In this document: in pieces, positions 62,101-64,000 of the stretch
How the letters are laid out: the number at the start of each line of letters is the position of its first letter
Numbering within the stretch: position 1 is the first letter of the stretch
Notes under the pieces: generated by a model
Seen by the model: only the letters and a program-made list of their open reading frames with translations
Told to the model about the DNA's origin: nothing
The model's database searches: none
Translations under genes and position numbers: made by a program
NCBI GenBank assembly: GCA_963782495.1
Contig: CAWAJU010000005.1
Span: forward strand, 124,001-188,000
Direction of reading: 5' to 3'
Length of the DNA: 64,000 nucleotides
Source: DASQBT01 sp963782495
GTDB taxonomy: Bacteria; Pseudomonadota; Gammaproteobacteria; Burkholderiales; Thiobacillaceae

Positions 62101-64000
62101 GCGCCTGGAAGTACTGCGAGATGAAATGGCCCGCCTGGCGGAGCAGCCACAAAGCCTTATCACCGAGGACGCCAGCCGCGCGGCCCATACCCTCGCGGGC
62201 ATCGCCGCCACCGCGGGATTCAACGTCATGTCAGATCTGGCCCATATTCTGGAACTCTATTGGGGCAAATTGGGCGCCCGCCCCCAGCCTGGCGAGGCCC
62301 TTTCTGTCGTCCATGCCACGGTCAACCGTCTGCATGACATGCTCTCAGCGATTGGCGACTGGCAGGAACCTTCCTCCGCTCTGGACTTGATCGAAACCCT
62401 GGCCCAACTCCCTTGCACCGAATCGAGCCTGCCCGCCAGCGTGGCCATGATCAACGAGGAAGCGATGGAATCGGCAGAGCCGCCTGCCCATGAAATCGAA
62501 CCCCCGCTGGAAATGGCAAGTGGCCCGTTGGAAGCTGGTTCAGCCGAACCGCCTGTGGTGCCAGAAGAAACCCTTCCGGTTGAAGCGGAGCCGAGCGAGG
62601 CCGTCCCGGTTGCTTACGCTCCAAACGATACCCAGGCTGCCGATGCCCTAGATACTGAATCCGCACCCAGCGAGGCCTCACAGGAAGAGCCTGATACCGA
62701 GCCATTTGTGCTCACGGGTATTGTCACTCAACCTACGGCGGGACTCCCCAACACGCCTTCCCCTGTGTTTGAGAAACGTGCCATCAGGGATGAGATCGAC
62801 ACCGAACTGCTGCCCATATTCCTGGAAGAGGCCGAGACCCTGGTACCGGATGCCGCCGGCAGCCTGCGTGCCTGGCGGGACAACACGCCTGACAGCCAGG
62901 CACCGGCCGCCTTGCGCCGTGTCCTGCACACCCTCAAGGGTTCGGCCCGCATGGCCGGTGCGAACCGCTTGGGCGAACTGACCCACGCCATGGAATCGCT
63001 GGTCATCGATGTTCTGGAAGGGCGCAGCAGAGCAAACCAGGAAATCTTCGAAACCCTCGAAGCACAATTTGATCGCCTGGTCGACGCGCTGGAAAAGCTC
63101 CATCAAGGACCCGAAGTCAAGACTTCAATCGTGGTGGAAACGCCGGTTACGCATGAAGAGGTCATGCTGCCTCAGGACAGCATGCCCGACGAGCAGCAAG
63201 CGACCGAAGCGGACGAGACTGCGGCTCCCATGAGCCCGGCCCCTGCCGCTACTCCGCTTCGGGAAACAGTTCCCATGTTGAGGGTCAGGGCCGACTGGGT
63301 GGATCGCATGGTCAACCAGGCCGGCGAGGTTTCCATCGCCCGTTCGCGCATTGAAAGCGAAATGTTTGGCCTGAAGCGCCACGTGGTGGAACTGGCCGAA
63401 GCGCTGAATCGCCTCAAGACCCACATCCGCGAGGTCGAAATCCAGGCCGAATCCCAGATGCAGGCCACCTTCCTGACCGCTGGCCGTCAGGACCAATTCG
63501 ACCCGCTGGAATTTGACCGATTTACCCGTTTCCAGGAAGTCACCCGTTTTCTGGCGGAGAGCGTCAACGATATTGCCACCGTCCAGCACACCCTGCTCGG
63601 CCGCCTCGGGGAAACGCAGGCCGCGCTCACCCAACAGGCCAGGTTGAATCGGGAATTGCAACAGGATCTGTTGCGGGTCCGCATGGTGCCGATCTACAGC
63701 ATCGCCGAGCGACTCTACCGTGTGGTCCGCCAGACTGCGCGCGAACTGGGCAAGCGCGCCCAGATCGACATCCGCAACGGCGAGTTGGAGTTGGACCGCT
63801 CGGTCCTCGAAAAAGTGACAGCGCCGCTGGAGCACCTGCTGCGCAACGCCATTGCGCATGGCCTGGAGAACCCGGAGGGAAGAATTGCCGCTGGCAAACC
63901 GGAGTTCGGCGAAATTCTGCTCAGCGCCAGACAGGAAGGCAACGAAATCGTGCTGATCCTGAAAGACGACGGAGCCGGCCTCAATCTGGAAAAGATACGT
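59192..64000 (+). CDS. chpA: Chp chemosensory hybrid histidine kinase ChpA, 3' end outside the window
   Basis: The frame is open for 1603 codons from ATG 59192 (AGGAA seven bases upstream) to the right edge, so the product exceeds 1600 residues. The N-terminal 550 residues are helical Hpt-like or FimV-like modules. A Pro/Glu-rich linker with an 87-bp internal repeat follows. Three Hpt domains have RSFHTLKGSSRMVG, RAAHTLAGIAAT and RVLHTLKGSARMAG. The P3 dimer region leads to a kinase domain with HLLRNAIAHGLE and DDGAGLN. The rest of the ATPase, the CheW and the receiver domains should lie beyond the edge. It phosphorylates PilG and PilH. Confidence 0.94.
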   Translation, partial: MSTLTDYDTGPLNWVREEIDKALKAAQERIQAFRSDPTLTNALRLARSEVHQASGAIRLVGLEGAATLCGAMEDVLGALDDGLIEQDAGLDAVVKSLDGLSRWVARTAEGRGEGELALFPFYRSLRQAQGIERVFEGELFFPDLHGRSVASAPDAESGSEQFRALVKSARSSFQRGLLAFLKGKGAEEGLGHMRAALASIEAAAPNNSSRTFWWACTGFIDTLLAHGVEADFHVKQLLARIDLQMRHLLEGSPQVEERLMRDALFFIAKSEALGSHAAEIKSTFGLDRYAPKSNISAEDMVRLRPIINALGSGLANARNAWHDHTENKPESLALFQSWLDKLRDQAAELCVPAIQSLLTPLQQAAAAVPAAAQPEALNLEIATTLLVLQQALESEDVFSKDFGGRAELQCRRLQAVAGGQLMPEHSVPLMDEGSRQAREHAVMGQVGQEVGVNLRRMEEILDAFFRNPESHDELPLLNDLAQQVNGALAILDQLPASLLLDATMGLISSSIHARAPVGEAEQHRVADALSSLELFVEAHCAGRSDAPIILAPVLKDFGLIPQPEPEEEFHQEATLADLLEHDAVIADSSPDKPENQAPAGEELEFEPLTHPNRGVDPSTSNGLELVAEEGLSMSPGDAPGLDLPAQPAAGQAAAAGEAPFDFGLPNLEFDLSVLSDEETAKDLFESATPSVATEVDAGLFCPLTFEAEQISFSASDNDVHPVASEFSPYCEITFAPEQTSFPASDNDASPDADQHAPFCAIPTATEQGPITACADEAAPTPVSSTPAGVDAELLEIFLEEAQDVLSNLAESSAAYRDNLADGENLAVLRRSFHTLKGSSRMVGLSEFGETAWGLEQMMNSWLDANRPASIDLLDLVDEAREQFGRWVNALRENLLSYPDMAELLERAARLARLEAAESNLPPEPQDELIPAPVVQAEPVFEPAPPPEDVQVGSISLSPGLYEVFVQEAAQRLEVLRDEMARLAEQPQSLITEDASRAAHTLAGIAATAGFNVMSDLAHILELYWGKLGARPQPGEALSVVHATVNRLHDMLSAIGDWQEPSSALDLIETLAQLPCTESSLPASVAMINEEAMESAEPPAHEIEPPLEMASGPLEAGSAEPPVVPEETLPVEAEPSEAVPVAYAPNDTQAADALDTESAPSEASQEEPDTEPFVLTGIVTQPTAGLPNTPSPVFEKRAIRDEIDTELLPIFLEEAETLVPDAAGSLRAWRDNTPDSQAPAALRRVLHTLKGSARMAGANRLGELTHAMESLVIDVLEGRSRANQEIFETLEAQFDRLVDALEKLHQGPEVKTSIVVETPVTHEEVMLPQDSMPDEQQATEADETAAPMSPAPAATPLRETVPMLRVRADWVDRMVNQAGEVSIARSRIESEMFGLKRHVVELAEALNRLKTHIREVEIQAESQMQATFLTAGRQDQFDPLEFDRFTRFQEVTRFLAESVNDIATVQHTLLGRLGETQAALTQQARLNRELQQDLLRVRMVPIYSIAERLYRVVRQTARELGKRAQIDIRNGELELDRSVLEKVTAPLEHLLRNAIAHGLENPEGRIAAGKPEFGEILLSARQEGNEIVLILKDDGAGLNLEKIR
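61289..61510 (+). repeat. 87-bp degenerate tandem repeat inside chpA
   Basis: Copies start at 61289, 61376 and 61463 (the last partial). Each encodes a 29-residue unit with aromatic-Cys, an EQ pair and ASDND-like segment. They lie in the acidic linker before the first large Hpt domain. Confidence 0.7.

Noticed and set aside
1..64000. tRNA, rRNA, CRISPR arrays, insertion sequences, attachment sites, exosortase gene
   Set aside because: None was recognised when reading both strands; the exosortase needed by the PEP-CTERM proteins must lie elsewhere.

Overview
The window looks like a chromosomal segment of a sulfur-oxidising betaproteobacterium, probably in or near Nitrosomonadales/Sulfuricellaceae; the genus cannot be fixed from sequence alone. 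The reasons are soxYZ with a cytochrome c4, the gene order hemL-thiE-thiD-rubredoxin-pilGHIJ-chpA, the divergent ponA/pilMNOPQ-aroK pair, and a full PEP-CTERM/exosortase-associated regulatory set (EpsB-type transferase, PrsK, PrsR, PrsT). No exosortase, tRNA, rRNA, CRISPR array or insertion sequence was seen.

Region 1 (1-13 kb) is an exopolysaccharide and PEP-CTERM region. It holds a 5'-truncated TPR sulfotransferase, a fragment of an APS-kinase gene, a PEP-CTERM protein, and a bifunctional ATP sulfurylase/APS kinase. A DHH phosphoesterase, two O-antigen-ligase-type membrane proteins flanking a second PEP-CTERM gene, a VanZ-like protein and a beta-helix protein follow. Sulfotransferase plus PAPS synthesis suggests a sulfated polymer. 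Region 2 (12.8-21.5 kb) is aroK, pilQPONM and the divergent mrcA/ponA with a small downstream gene. Region 3 (21.6-34.9 kb) is the PEP-CTERM control operon (EpsB-like, PrsK, PrsR and two tandem PrsT paralogues) followed by two tandem PepA-like PEP-CTERM genes. Sigma-54-type -24/-12 elements precede all four PEP-CTERM genes and the epsB-prs operon. Three of these regions also share a TGTACCG-containing site that may bind PrsR, itself a sigma-54 activator.

Region 4 (35-46.2 kb) is the least conventional part. It has a membrane hexapeptide acyltransferase, a GT-B glycosyltransferase, two FtsX/MacB-type permeases and a LolA-like periplasmic protein. It continues with an ABC ATPase carrying an N-terminal FHA domain, a DUF1302-type outer-membrane barrel with three MDDLFG-like repeats, and a convergent operon of an N-acyl-amino-acid-synthase-like acyltransferase, a ThiF/E1-like enzyme and an Acg-type nitroreductase. 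I infer a pathway that makes and exports an acylated, modified small molecule or lipid.

Region 5 (46.2-52.2 kb) has hemB, a likely structured small RNA between hemB and engB, engB, a cytochrome c4 and a sox cluster. The sox cluster has an FNR/ANR-like box, a broken Met/Asn/Pro-rich gene, soxY, soxZ, a DUF302 protein and a secreted Met/Asn/Pro repeat protein built from 36-bp and 81-bp tandem repeats. Region 6 (52.4-64 kb) has hemL, thiE, thiD, a rubredoxin and the twitching chemosensory operon pilG-pilH-pilI-pilJ-chpA, with chpA running off the right edge.
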